A DNA stretch of 24,469 nt from a virus: IMG/VR virus record IMGVR_UViG_3300035145_001161, positions 1 through 24,469 of that record; one strand, written 5' to 3'. Numbering within the stretch: the first letter of the stretch is position 1; each line of letters begins with the position of its first letter. The position numbers and the translations under genes were made by a program. This document shows positions 15,658-23,197 of this stretch, piece after piece. Below the pieces are notes generated by a model. The model was not told the origin of the DNA and searched no databases. It was given only the letters and a program-made list of their open reading frames with translations.

Positions 15658-18165
15658 ATGAAAAAAGTAACCACATTTGAAAATTTTCTTAACGAAAGGT
15701 CAATTAATAAAATATCTAAAGACCTAGAAGCTGTTGCGAATAAAATGGTAAAGACTGTTGGTGAGTGGAAGACTGCCAAAGGTGATAAAAAAGCTGAGCT
15801 TTTAGAAGTACTTAGAGAACTTAATAAAGAAAAGGCCGAGTTAGAAAAAGAATTAGATTCTGCAGTTGCAGGAAAAGATAGAAATATACAGCTCATTCTT
15901 ACTGAAGAAGTAGAAGCTGAAGCTCACTTCGAGAATGAAGTTAGAGATATATTAGATGAAGCTAGATATAACAAGAAAAAGTTATTAAAAGCAATCAAGA
16001 ATAAGGACGACATGTTCATTCAGTTAGGAGACGGTACTGAACTAATAGTTTACAATCCAGACTCTAACAATAAAGATAATGCAGAGATGTGGCATGATGA
16101 TGTTGTATTTGCAGTCGACCAAGACGGAGAAGAGCATGAAGTTAAATACTCAGATATTGCAGGTATTGGTGAATCTCTAGTTACTGAAGGTAAAAGAGAC
16201 AATAATAAAGTAACTACTGCTTGGAAAAAAACAGGTGTTACTGACTTACCTTCAATCGCTAAAATGTATGCTGACGCAATGGAAGATGCAAACTTCCATA
16301 GAGAAATTCCAACTTCTAAAGCGATTGGCGCAGCTTCTAAAGCAAAGGTAAAGCAACTAGGAGATATGTATACTGCTATTTCTCAAGCAGCAGGTTGGAG
16401 TGGATATGCTATTGCAAACGGTACAGTACAATACTTAAAACATATTGGTGAAGAAGGTGCTGCATCTAAGTTATTAAAAGCTATCACTAAATACGATTTA
16501 AATGAATCACTTAATGAAAGAAGGATTCAAATTAAAAGAAAATATACTGAAAATCATCCAGCACTTACAGCTGGTAAAACAGCAAGAGTTAGAAATAAAA
16601 TTTTAGAATACATTTCTGACGGCAAGCTTACACAAGACGAGTTTAATAAAATTCTATCTGAACTTTCATTAGATTCTAAAAGATGGTTAAAGAGAAATCA
16701 AAAATACTTTAACGTATCAGAAGAAGGTATCAGTCTTTCAAAATTTGGAAAGAGAATTTTAAAAGGAATTACAATTAACGAAAATCAAAACACAAAAGAT
16801 ATGAAAATCTTTACAGCATTTAAAGATTACTTACTTGAATCAGAATCAGTTGATGAAAAATACAAGATAAGTAAATCAGGAACAAAAAAAGCAGCTGAGC
16901 TTTTAATGAAAGCCCTAACTAAGGTTGATAAGTCTGACTTTGAAATCACTAAAGGTTCTTTAGAAGAAGGTGGATTTGACCTTGACCAAGATGACGTTGA
17001 ATTTGACGGAGGTTCTTATTTTATTGGCGATAACGGTGAAATAGTTAATGCAGCAGACGGTATGAAAATATACGGCAACGTTGAAGATTCAGTAAACGAT
17101 ATCGTTAAGAATCTAAAGTCAGGTAAGATGGAAATCTATGAGTCGGTTGAAGAGTCTTATGATATGTTATTAGAGGCTATTAAGTCTACTAAGTTGGCAA
17201 GAATCATGCAGATGTCAAATGATAAAGACCTTTTTAAGAAAGTTTATCAAATGTCAAAAACTCCTATTGATAAAATTGGAGATGAGAACATTTCTGAAAT
17301 GGACCCTGAAAAAGCGTATAAAGAAAAGTATGATACTAATGATGTTATCATATTCTATATCTCTACTAGAGAGAAGGAAAATCCATATAAAACAGACCAT
17401 GGCTACAACATTCCAGCTAACGCAATTATAGGTGTTACTGATGGTAATAGAAAAATCTATGAACCTGTGTATAAGCAATGGGACGCTGACCCAGATTATT
17501 CTAAAGGTAGAAAACCCGAGTCAAGAAGAGGACGTAGAGGAGTATATTCAATGTCAGCTAAAGAAAGATACCCTAAATCAGGTGCTAGCTCACCGGGTTC
17601 TAAGATAAATTTACAGGGAAGTTGGAGCTTTAACTTAGGAAACGCTAAGAGAATTGCTTCTGTTTCTGATGTTGCTTATGTTATTTGGCTTTCAGCTGTT
17701 CCAAGTGCTACGCCATTAAGAGATGAAAGAGCAAAAGCAAAAGAAGGTGCTATAGCATTCGAACATCCAAATGATTTTAAGAAAGCTAACATCGACAGGT
17801 ATAGAAGTATCTTAGCTAAAAGAGCTGATAAGCCAGAAAAAATCGACAAAGATGTTGAAAAAACAGTTGAAGCAGCTCATAAATTATTTGCTGACGCATT
17901 TAAAAAGAAGGAGATGAATCAGTATGGTTATCTTGTAGTTGGTAAAGACCCTAGAGGTAGAGATGTTACCGCTAGAGATGTAACTAGTTTTGTTTCAAGT
18001 CTTATGGATGATTGGCAAAGATATTCTGAATATCATTCAAATGCAAAGAAAGAAGAAGAACAAGGTAGAGGTGGAAGTAGCTACTATAAAAAAGAAGCTA
18101 AGTCTTACGCTTTATCAATCAAGAAAAGATTGAATAAATTTGCTAAAATGGATATTGCTTGGTAA
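15658..18165 (+). CDS. 835-residue multi-module protein, candidate packaged polyprotein
   Basis: Residues 1-13 (MKKVTTFENFLNE) match the capsid-targeting motif. Residues 17-75 are a coiled coil. A second, complete copy of the motif starts with an internal Met at residue 382 (MKIFTAFKDYLLE), as if two packaged genes had fused. Sites fitting the prohead-protease rule fall at module borders: V175-T176-E177/G178, L392-L393-E394/S395 and L504-L505-E506/A507. The C-terminal module (507-835; TKLARIMQMSNDKDLFKKVY, RIASVSDVAYVIWL, EGAIAF, VGKDPRGRDVTARD) is of a type I associate with uncharacterised T4-like marine phage proteins. No catalytic motif is recognised. It could release several injected proteins or be a large internal head protein. 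It ends in a TAATG overlap. Confidence 0.6.
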   Translation: MKKVTTFENFLNERSINKISKDLEAVANKMVKTVGEWKTAKGDKKAELLEVLRELNKEKAELEKELDSAVAGKDRNIQLILTEEVEAEAHFENEVRDILDEARYNKKKLLKAIKNKDDMFIQLGDGTELIVYNPDSNNKDNAEMWHDDVVFAVDQDGEEHEVKYSDIAGIGESLVTEGKRDNNKVTTAWKKTGVTDLPSIAKMYADAMEDANFHREIPTSKAIGAASKAKVKQLGDMYTAISQAAGWSGYAIANGTVQYLKHIGEEGAASKLLKAITKYDLNESLNERRIQIKRKYTENHPALTAGKTARVRNKILEYISDGKLTQDEFNKILSELSLDSKRWLKRNQKYFNVSEEGISLSKFGKRILKGITINENQNTKDMKIFTAFKDYLLESESVDEKYKISKSGTKKAAELLMKALTKVDKSDFEITKGSLEEGGFDLDQDDVEFDGGSYFIGDNGEIVNAADGMKIYGNVEDSVNDIVKNLKSGKMEIYESVEESYDMLLEAIKSTKLARIMQMSNDKDLFKKVYQMSKTPIDKIGDENISEMDPEKAYKEKYDTNDVIIFYISTREKENPYKTDHGYNIPANAIIGVTDGNRKIYEPVYKQWDADPDYSKGRKPESRRGRRGVYSMSAKERYPKSGASSPGSKINLQGSWSFNLGNAKRIASVSDVAYVIWLSAVPSATPLRDERAKAKEGAIAFEHPNDFKKANIDRYRSILAKRADKPEKIDKDVEKTVEAAHKLFADAFKKKEMNQYGYLVVGKDPRGRDVTARDVTSFVSSLMDDWQRYSEYHSNAKKEEEQGRGGSSYYKKEAKSYALSIKKRLNKFAKMDIAW

Positions 18166-18695
18166 TGTCAGATAAACAAAAAGACATACAAGAAGATTTA
18201 AGCCCTGCCAATATCGGCGGAATGGGCCCAGTTACTTTACCTAATGGTAGTGAACTTGGTTCTGGTGATGTTCCAGCTGGAAGAGGCGATGCCGAAGAAG
18301 AATACAAGAAAAAGAAAAAGAGAAAAAGAGAGTTAGAGATGCAAGAAAAACTAGTTCACTTGACGTTTGAAAGTTTTGTAAATGAGGCAATCGACTATAA
18401 CGATCCTGTTTTAATTAGACTAAGACAAGACAAACTTAGAAGAGCAGACATGGCTAAATTAGATGCTATGAAGAAAGAGGCTGAAAAGAACAGAAAGAAA
18501 GCCATGAGAAGATGGAATCAAAAGAAGTATGACCAGTGGCTAGAAGATGTTGCTTCTAACGGCGGCGCAGAGAATGCTTTTGATATGGCACAGAACGCTG
18601 AGTTTGAACCAGGTCTAATTGACTGGGTAGAGAAAGAATTTCCATACGATGACCCAATGCAAAGAATCCAGTGGGATATTGAGGCATACGCATAA
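18165..18695 (+). CDS. Basic/acidic protein with internal capsid-targeting-like motif
   Basis: 176 residues. I choose the ATG at 18165, which shares one base with the upstream stop (TAATG), over a TTG two codons earlier. The N-terminal 40 residues are Gly/Pro rich (NIGGMGPVTLPNG, GSGDVPAGRGD) and probably disordered, followed by a lysine/arginine run (KKKKKRKREL). Residues 62-74 (KLVHLTFESFVNE) match the capsid-targeting motif, and V72-N73-E74/A75 fits the prohead-protease rule. After it comes a helical basic region with RRWNQKKYDQWLEDV. The internal position of the motif would let the protease remove a 74-residue leader. It is the last gene before a strong terminator, so it closes the transcription unit. 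Confidence 0.6.
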   Translation: MSDKQKDIQEDLSPANIGGMGPVTLPNGSELGSGDVPAGRGDAEEEYKKKKKRKRELEMQEKLVHLTFESFVNEAIDYNDPVLIRLRQDKLRRADMAKLDAMKKEAEKNRKKAMRRWNQKKYDQWLEDVASNGGAENAFDMAQNAEFEPGLIDWVEKEFPYDDPMQRIQWDIEAYA

Positions 18696-18726
18696 TAATT
18701 TATCTAAAAAATTTTTAAAAATAAAT

Positions 18727-18757
18727 AACCCGAGATTTTTTTATCTCGGGTTTTTTT
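18727..18757 (+). terminator. Strong intrinsic terminator
   Basis: AACCCGAGAT (18727-18736) pairs perfectly with ATCTCGGGTT (18743-18752) around a six-T loop, and five more T residues follow. An A-rich stretch lies upstream, so it may also work weakly on the other strand. It ends the 9.7-18.7 kb gene block. Confidence 0.88.
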
Positions 18758-18774
18758 AGTATATTAGTATAGGT

Positions 18775-18933
18775 ATGGCAGATAAGAAGAAAAATAATGA
18801 TAAATTAGACTTCAACGGAGGTTGGTCATCGGGGGAAGCTGCCCACCACATCTCTAAAAAGATGACTCAACAGACTATTCCAGATAAGACAAAATATAGT
18901 CGAAAAAAGAAGCATAAGAACAAAGAAGATTGA
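18775..18933 (+). CDS. 52-residue basic hypothetical protein
   Basis: ATG at 18775, TGA at 18931. The protein begins MADKKKNNDKLDFNGGWSSG and ends in a lysine/arginine-rich tail (YSRKKKHKNKED). The composition suggests nucleic-acid binding. It is the first gene after the terminator and fills an otherwise empty 280-base gap. No Shine-Dalgarno is present, as elsewhere. The codon pattern and sensible N terminus make it likely to be real, but it is too short to assign to a family. Confidence 0.5.
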   Translation: MADKKKNNDKLDFNGGWSSGEAAHHISKKMTQQTIPDKTKYSRKKKHKNKED

Positions 18934-18953
18934 AACAATTTAAGACTTTATCA

Positions 18954-18959
18954 TATAAT
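18954..18959 (+). promoter_or_regulatory. Candidate -10 box (TATAAT)
   Basis: TATAAT lies 17 bases before the ATG at 18976 in a short AT-rich gap (18934-18975). It is the consensus bacterial -10 hexamer, but no good -35 box is evident and the leader would be very short. In AT-rich DNA this is weak evidence. Confidence 0.25.
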
Positions 18960-18975
18960 ATCTAAATGACTTTAT

Positions 18976-19236
18976 ATGCTTATTAACCTCAGACCTGATA
19001 ATTATTTAGCGTGGGCGCCGGCTGCAATTGAGAAAATAGAAAGAACTATAAACTCATGTGAAACAGTAAGGCAGTTAAAAATGGCTAAAAAAATGGTTGA
19101 CAATTTTATTGTGGTTAGTATAATGGAAGAGGATTCTAATGACGAAGATATTCAATGGATAAGTCATCAGCTCTGGTTAAGAGTTAAAATTCAAGAAATA
19201 AATCTAAAACAATGGACACCAGAAAAGGTACAATAG
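18976..19236 (+). CDS. 86-residue hypothetical protein
   Basis: A small, largely helical protein (NLRPDNYLAWAPAAIEKIER, then VRQLKMAKKMVDNFIV and a Trp-containing C terminus ISHQLWLRVKIQEINLKQW). No family is recognised and no membrane segment or metal motif is visible. It overlaps the cytidylyltransferase gene by 25 bases, so the two are probably co-translated. The overlap and good coding composition support a real gene. Confidence 0.6.
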   Translation: MLINLRPDNYLAWAPAAIEKIERTINSCETVRQLKMAKKMVDNFIVVSIMEEDSNDEDIQWISHQLWLRVKIQEINLKQWTPEKVQ

Positions 19237-19664
19237 GATTTACGGCGGGTAACTTTGACCTACTACACCCAGGTTATATTTACACGTTTGAAACGGCAAA
19301 GAAACACTGTGACTATTTCATGGTATTTTTACAAGAGGACCCTTCAGAAACAAGGTATACCAAATATAAACCTGTAATTCCTCTTTATGAAAGATATAAA
19401 ACTTTAATGGCAATCGAGTATGTTGATGAGGTTGTTACTTATCAAACAGAAGAAGACCTTTTAAAGTTAATTGAATTCTATAAACCAGACATTAGAATTC
19501 TTGGAGATGATTACATAGGTAAGAGATTTACGGGTGACCATCTTCCAATTGAGGTAATTTATACAACACGATCTCACGATTGGTCAACGACCAGAATAAA
19601 AGATTTGATTACTCTTCAAACTCTTAAGCAGAATCCTGAGATTATTAAACGATTAGATAAATGA
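19212..19664 (+). CDS. Cytidylyltransferase-like nucleotidyltransferase (TagD/HldE-C type)
   Basis: 150 residues of the small Rossmann-like nucleotidyltransferase fold that joins CTP or ATP to a phosphorylated sugar or polyol. The HxGH region is TAGNFDLLHPGY (H19-P-G-Y22), so the second histidine is replaced by tyrosine. The second signature S125-TTRIKD is intact, as are the ERYKTLMAIEYVDEVV and DIRILGDDYI segments typical of glycerol-3-phosphate cytidylyltransferase relatives. It overlaps the rmlB-like gene by four bases, so both may serve one sugar-nucleotide pathway. Activity is uncertain because of the H-to-Y change, although relatives with HPGY may exist in phages. The substrate cannot be inferred. 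Confidence 0.75.
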   Translation: MDTRKGTIGFTAGNFDLLHPGYIYTFETAKKHCDYFMVFLQEDPSETRYTKYKPVIPLYERYKTLMAIEYVDEVVTYQTEEDLLKLIEFYKPDIRILGDDYIGKRFTGDHLPIEVIYTTRSHDWSTTRIKDLITLQTLKQNPEIIKRLDK

Positions 19665-20620
19665 GAGTAATTGTAACGGGTGGATTTGGATTTATAGGTT
19701 CTAGTTTCGTAAACCTACTAAAGAGAAAAAATCCAACATGTGAAGTAGTTATCGTAGATAAAATGACGTATGCTGCAAATCCAAATAATGTAAAGGTAAA
19801 AGCCAAGTTAATTAAAAAAGATATTTGTGAAGTTACACCTGAAGATTTGGGTGAATATGATTATCTTGTACACTTTGCGGCTGAAAGTCACGTTGACAAT
19901 TCTATCAAAGACGGAAGACCTTTTATTAGGACAAATGTAGAAGGAACCTATAATCTTATAGAGTGTGCAAAGAAAAATAGTAATTTAAAGAAGTTTATTC
20001 ATATTTCGACCGATGAGGTTTATGGAGATATGGATGATTATCCAGCTGACTTAGTAAACGGTATTAGTAGAAAGGTTGTAGCTGACGAGAGTTTTAACTT
20101 AAAAGGTTCTTCATATTATTCTGCTACCAAAGCGGCATCAGACCTTTTAGTTGAATCTGCAGGTAGAACTTTTAATCTACCATACATAATAACTAGAACA
20201 TGTAATAATTACGGCTCTCATCAGAATGCAGAAAAATTTATTCCTAAAATAATTGAGTCCATTAAAAATGGAAAAGAAATACCAGTTTACGGAGACGGGC
20301 TTCAGATTAGAGAATGGATAGACGTTGAAGACAATGTAAATATAATATACGCCCTAATGTTGTCTAGTCAAGTCAACGAAGTTTTTAACATAGGAAGCGG
20401 TGAAAGAATGGAGAACATTCAAATCATTGAAACAATTGGAAAATTCTTAGGTAAAACTCCTAACTTTAAATATGTTGAAGATAGATTGGGCCATGACAGA
20501 AGATACGCTTTAAATAGCGATAAACTAAGAAGTGTTATCGGAGAATATATTCCACTGTCATTCGTAGAATTTTTAAAAGAACAAATAAGTGAACTAAATA
20601 AAATAGAAGAATATGAGTAA
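19661..20620 (+). CDS. rmlB: dTDP-glucose 4,6-dehydratase-like NAD-dependent sugar epimerase/dehydratase
   Basis: 319 residues of the extended short-chain dehydrogenase family; RmlB proteins are usually about 350. The NAD-binding motif is TGGFGFIGSSF (G7, G10, G13). The RmlB signature STDEVYGD is present, with D118 and E119 as the acid/base pair, and the catalytic YSATK has Y153 and K157. LVHFAAESHVDNSI and RTCNNYGSHQNAEKFIPKII are also typical. The enzyme makes dTDP-4-keto-6-deoxyglucose, the entry to rhamnose and other deoxysugars, though no other rml genes are in the window. The sugar might decorate DNA, the virion or the host surface. A closely related dehydratase with a different nucleotide is possible. 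Confidence 0.82.
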   Translation: MRVIVTGGFGFIGSSFVNLLKRKNPTCEVVIVDKMTYAANPNNVKVKAKLIKKDICEVTPEDLGEYDYLVHFAAESHVDNSIKDGRPFIRTNVEGTYNLIECAKKNSNLKKFIHISTDEVYGDMDDYPADLVNGISRKVVADESFNLKGSSYYSATKAASDLLVESAGRTFNLPYIITRTCNNYGSHQNAEKFIPKIIESIKNGKEIPVYGDGLQIREWIDVEDNVNIIYALMLSSQVNEVFNIGSGERMENIQIIETIGKFLGKTPNFKYVEDRLGHDRRYALNSDKLRSVIGEYIPLSFVEFLKEQISELNKIEEYE

Positions 20621-20816
20621 TTTATACGCCATGTTAAAGGCTACTGCAGAAGCAGACAAACAAAAAGCATTATTATCGTTAGACCTGTTAAACAACAAAG
20701 CAGTTGGTATTGGAGACCACTCTACTGAAGATTTCTATAAGAACGCAGAAGAGGCTCTTCAAACGTTAGTCGACGCTGACGATAGATTAGAAGCCGTTGA
20801 GAAATATCTTTCGTGA
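20613..20816 (+). CDS. 67-residue helical acidic hypothetical protein
   Basis: Starts within the last codons of the rmlB-like gene (eight-base overlap) and its stop overlaps the GTG start of the next small gene. Sequence is helical and acidic (MLKATAEADKQKALLSLDLL, then YKNAEEALQTLVDADDRLEA). No family recognised. Its position in an unbroken chain of overlapping genes supports it being real. Confidence 0.55.
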   Translation: MSNLYAMLKATAEADKQKALLSLDLLNNKAVGIGDHSTEDFYKNAEEALQTLVDADDRLEAVEKYLS

Positions 20817-20977
20817 AAGAAATAGAAAAATTGATGATTGGTCTAATAGAAGAGTGCGCTAAAGAGATTCAGTTTAAGCATGAAGAGATGGACCACCCTT
20901 CTGAATTCGCGTACAACGACGGAGTTCAAGACCTCCTTATATGCTTTAAGAATAGGCTTAAACAAAAGGAAGATTAG
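20813..20977 (+). CDS. 54-residue hypothetical protein with GTG start
   Basis: GTG at 20813 overlaps the preceding stop by four bases (GTGA); TAG at 20975. The product runs MKEIEKLMIGLIEECAKEIQ, then HPSEFAYNDGVQDLLICFKN and a basic end. It fills a 185-base gap that would otherwise be unusually long for this genome. A single small helical domain is likely; no function can be given. Confidence 0.5.
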   Translation: MKEIEKLMIGLIEECAKEIQFKHEEMDHPSEFAYNDGVQDLLICFKNRLKQKED

Positions 20978-20980
20978 CAG

Positions 20981-20990
20981 TATAATTATT
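20981..20990 (+). promoter_or_regulatory. Candidate promoter -10 region (TATAATTATT)
   Basis: Identical ten bases to the element before gene 32 (5464-5473), here 11 bases before the ATG at 21002. It sits in one of the few intergenic gaps. A phage promoter class is possible; two copies in AT-rich DNA is limited evidence. Confidence 0.3.
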
Positions 20991-21001
20991 AAACAAACTT
21001 T

Positions 21002-21286
21002 ATGGCTGATAAAAGCATCTTACAAGAAGCAGACGAAATCGTAAATAATAGAAGCGAAGAAAAAGACCGCATGTACGGTCCTTTTTCAGAAGGTATGGAC
21101 CGAGCTGCTTCTATATTTAATGGCATGACCGGACTAAGCGTTACAGGCCGAGAAATGTTTATGGCTCTAATAGCTCTTAAATTTTCAAGAGAAAGTTACA
21201 ATCACAAAAGAGATAATCTATTAGACGCAGTTGCATACATACAGGGTTTAGAAAACTATATCAATGAGGGCGGTATACAGAAATAG
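21002..21286 (+). CDS. DUF6378-type phage protein
   Basis: 94 residues with the widely spread phage pattern EADEIVNNRSEEKDRMYGPF, then MTGLSVTGREMFMALIALKF and HKRDNLLDAVAYIQGLENYI, which I associate with DUF6378. The domain is all-helical with conserved R, Y-G-P-F and D residues; its function is not established, though its helical layout and acidic residues recall nucleotide-handling proteins. It overlaps the next gene by 23 bases. Confidence 0.65.
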   Translation: MADKSILQEADEIVNNRSEEKDRMYGPFSEGMDRAASIFNGMTGLSVTGREMFMALIALKFSRESYNHKRDNLLDAVAYIQGLENYINEGGIQK

Positions 21287-21617
21287 GTACGGTGACTTAA
21301 TTCAATTTGAAAGAATTGATGAAGATAGAATTAGAATGACAGGAGGAAAGTTCTGTCGATATGGGTTTGATGACGATCCAGATATATTGAACATGGTCGA
21401 TCCATCAGGAGGCCCTATGATAGTCGCTAAAAATTATACAGGCTGTAAGCCAACTGACCTAGGTATTTTTTCAGAAGCCTGGAGAGGTTTAAAGGCAGAA
21501 TACATTTTAAAGGCTTCAGCCGGTGATGACGAGAATGGGTCTTTTGACCTCATAGTATATCAGTGTAATGATAGCTGTCAGATAGAAGAACATGAAGATT
21601 GTGAAAATTTAGTATAA
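21264..21617 (+). CDS. 117-residue hypothetical protein
   Basis: Begins inside the end of the DUF6378 gene. The sequence is beta-rich with conserved-looking turns (MTGGKFCRYGFDDDPDILNM, VDPSGGPMIV) and four cysteines, three of them towards the C terminus (YQCNDSCQIEEHEDC). These could bind a metal, but the spacing is not a known finger. Stop TAA is directly followed by the next ATG. No family is assigned with confidence. Confidence 0.6.
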   Translation: MRAVYRNRYGDLIQFERIDEDRIRMTGGKFCRYGFDDDPDILNMVDPSGGPMIVAKNYTGCKPTDLGIFSEAWRGLKAEYILKASAGDDENGSFDLIVYQCNDSCQIEEHEDCENLV

Positions 21618-21935
21618 ATGAAATTAAAAGTTACAGAACCTACCAGAACAGTTTGGCTACAGGAAACCAAACAAGTAGTTGTAGAATTAGAAGACGGAAG
21701 AGTTTTAGGAATTAGAGTTATGGAAGATGATAACGGTTCCGAAAACTATTACGCATTAAAACCAGCTGGAGAAGAAATCTATAAAAGAGACCAGGCTTGG
21801 ACAGTTGACCATGAAATGGAATGGGAAAGTGAAGAGCTTAAAGAAGCTGCTACAAGATATGCAGCTGTTATGTTCTATGAAGATTCAGAAGAAGGTGAGA
21901 TAGTAGATACAGACGAACTAGAAGAAGTTTGGTAA
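21618..21935 (+). CDS. 105-residue acidic hypothetical protein
   Basis: Starts at the base after the preceding stop. It is rich in Glu and Asp, with a predicted beta N terminus (TRTVWLQETKQVVVELEDGR) and an acidic helical end (DSEEGEIVDTDELEEVW). No motif is recognised. Strong negative charge could mean DNA mimicry, but that is speculation. It is followed by a 15-base leader to the glucosyltransferase gene. Confidence 0.55.
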   Translation: MKLKVTEPTRTVWLQETKQVVVELEDGRVLGIRVMEDDNGSENYYALKPAGEEIYKRDQAWTVDHEMEWESEELKEAATRYAAVMFYEDSEEGEIVDTDELEEVW

Positions 21936-21950
21936 ACAATTAAATTAAAT

Positions 21951-23174
21951 ATGAAAATAGCACTAGTATTAGCAAAAGGAGTTGAAGGTTGTGGACTCAC
22001 AAGACACACGATCGAATTTTACAACTGGCTTATTAAAGAAGGCCATGATGCAACAATTTATGCAGCTATCGAAAAAAGATGGCCTCGTCACAAGATGACA
22101 GACATTGTTGCAACAGAATTTAAAAGAAAAGATATTCCTAGTATTGCAAAACAACTAGAAGAAAATGATGTAGTTTATTACACTTCATATCCGCATAAAT
22201 CTGTAGGTGACGAATTTAACGAAGACTTTATTGAACATTGTATTTATGGTCTTAAAAATCCTATTAAAGTAGGAAACTGTTTAGACCACAACACTGCTAA
22301 TCTTGCTAAGAACTATAAGTACTGGGAGATTATGAAATCTATGGATGCCATGTTTAATTATTCTGCTCGCTCTAACTTTGCCAATAAACTTAGAGAAATG
22401 GCACCTGATACTCCTTTAATTGAAATGAACCTTAATCCTTATGACTATGACGCTTGGTCAAATGTAGTTGTTCCAGCTGAAGAGCAGGAAAAGAGAGTTA
22501 CTTATTTCGGCAGGTTTGCAGGATTTAAAGACCCTTTCAGGATGTTTGATATTATGAATCTTTTGAAGGGAAATAATTTTGTAACAGAAGCAAGAGGAAT
22601 TGAACGTTCTATGGGTGCTCTTCCAATGTTTCTTCAAGAAGATAGAAAAACTTTAAGAGAAGATATTTTTGAAGTACATGAAACTAAGAACCCTGTAACT
22701 TATCCTCAAGTTGACGACAGACTTTATATTTATGGTCCTTACAATCTTGCAGAAGGAATGGGAGAACTTGGAAAGTCAATGTTCGGCGCAGAATTCTTTA
22801 ACCTGCCTGAAAGACTATACGGCTCTATGATTGAGTATGCTATGTGTGAGGTAATCGCAGCTGGAACTATTCCATTATTCGATAAACACTGGGGTGAACA
22901 CGTTATCCACAGAACAGAAGGAGTTCCTTTTATAGAACTTAAAGATTTCGCGATATTTGTTGACAGAGATAACGTAGAGGCCTCTATACCACAGATATTA
23001 GAGCTTGCAACAAACCACGAAAGAAGAGATGAATTTAGAAAAAATTCTCTCCGTCTTGCTAAATTACACAATGCCCCTGAGGTTGTAAACACTGATTTGT
23101 TTGACGCTATATCTAATGTTCAAAAAAGACAGGTAGAAAAACCTGTAGAATTGAAAACAAATTCATTGTTTTAA
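21951..23174 (+). CDS. agt: DNA alpha-glucosyltransferase, T4 AGT-like
   Basis: 407 residues against about 400 in T4 AGT, a GT-B enzyme that moves glucose from UDP-glucose to hydroxymethylcytosine in DNA. The N terminus MKIALVLAKGVEGCGLTRHT aligns with T4 MRICIFMARGLEGCGVTKFS, followed by YNWLIKEGHDATIYAA (T4: RDWFIKNGHEVTLVYA). Further matches: GRFAGFKDPFRMFDI (T4: GRTTTWKGFYQMFDF), EARGIERSMGALP (T4: EGLERSPAFIA) and IEYAMCEVIAAGTIPLFDK (T4: LEYTHLELGACGTIPVFWK). The modified base could be hydroxymethylcytosine or another hydroxymethyl base; the sugar could differ. It lies just before a gp56-like dCTPase gene, which fits a cytosine-modification pathway. Confidence 0.82.
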   Translation: MKIALVLAKGVEGCGLTRHTIEFYNWLIKEGHDATIYAAIEKRWPRHKMTDIVATEFKRKDIPSIAKQLEENDVVYYTSYPHKSVGDEFNEDFIEHCIYGLKNPIKVGNCLDHNTANLAKNYKYWEIMKSMDAMFNYSARSNFANKLREMAPDTPLIEMNLNPYDYDAWSNVVVPAEEQEKRVTYFGRFAGFKDPFRMFDIMNLLKGNNFVTEARGIERSMGALPMFLQEDRKTLREDIFEVHETKNPVTYPQVDDRLYIYGPYNLAEGMGELGKSMFGAEFFNLPERLYGSMIEYAMCEVIAAGTIPLFDKHWGEHVIHRTEGVPFIELKDFAIFVDRDNVEASIPQILELATNHERRDEFRKNSLRLAKLHNAPEVVNTDLFDAISNVQKRQVEKPVELKTNSLF

Positions 23175-23197
23175 GTAAAATAATAAACGATTAAAAA

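Noticed and set aside
18159-18164. TTG start two codons before the ATG at 18165
   Set aside because: The ATG in the TAATG overlap matches the start style used five times in the window.
20941-20986. TGCTTTAA at 20942 as a T4 MotA box for the TATAAT at 20981
   Set aside because: Spacing is about 33 bases rather than about 12, and the box lies inside a coding region.
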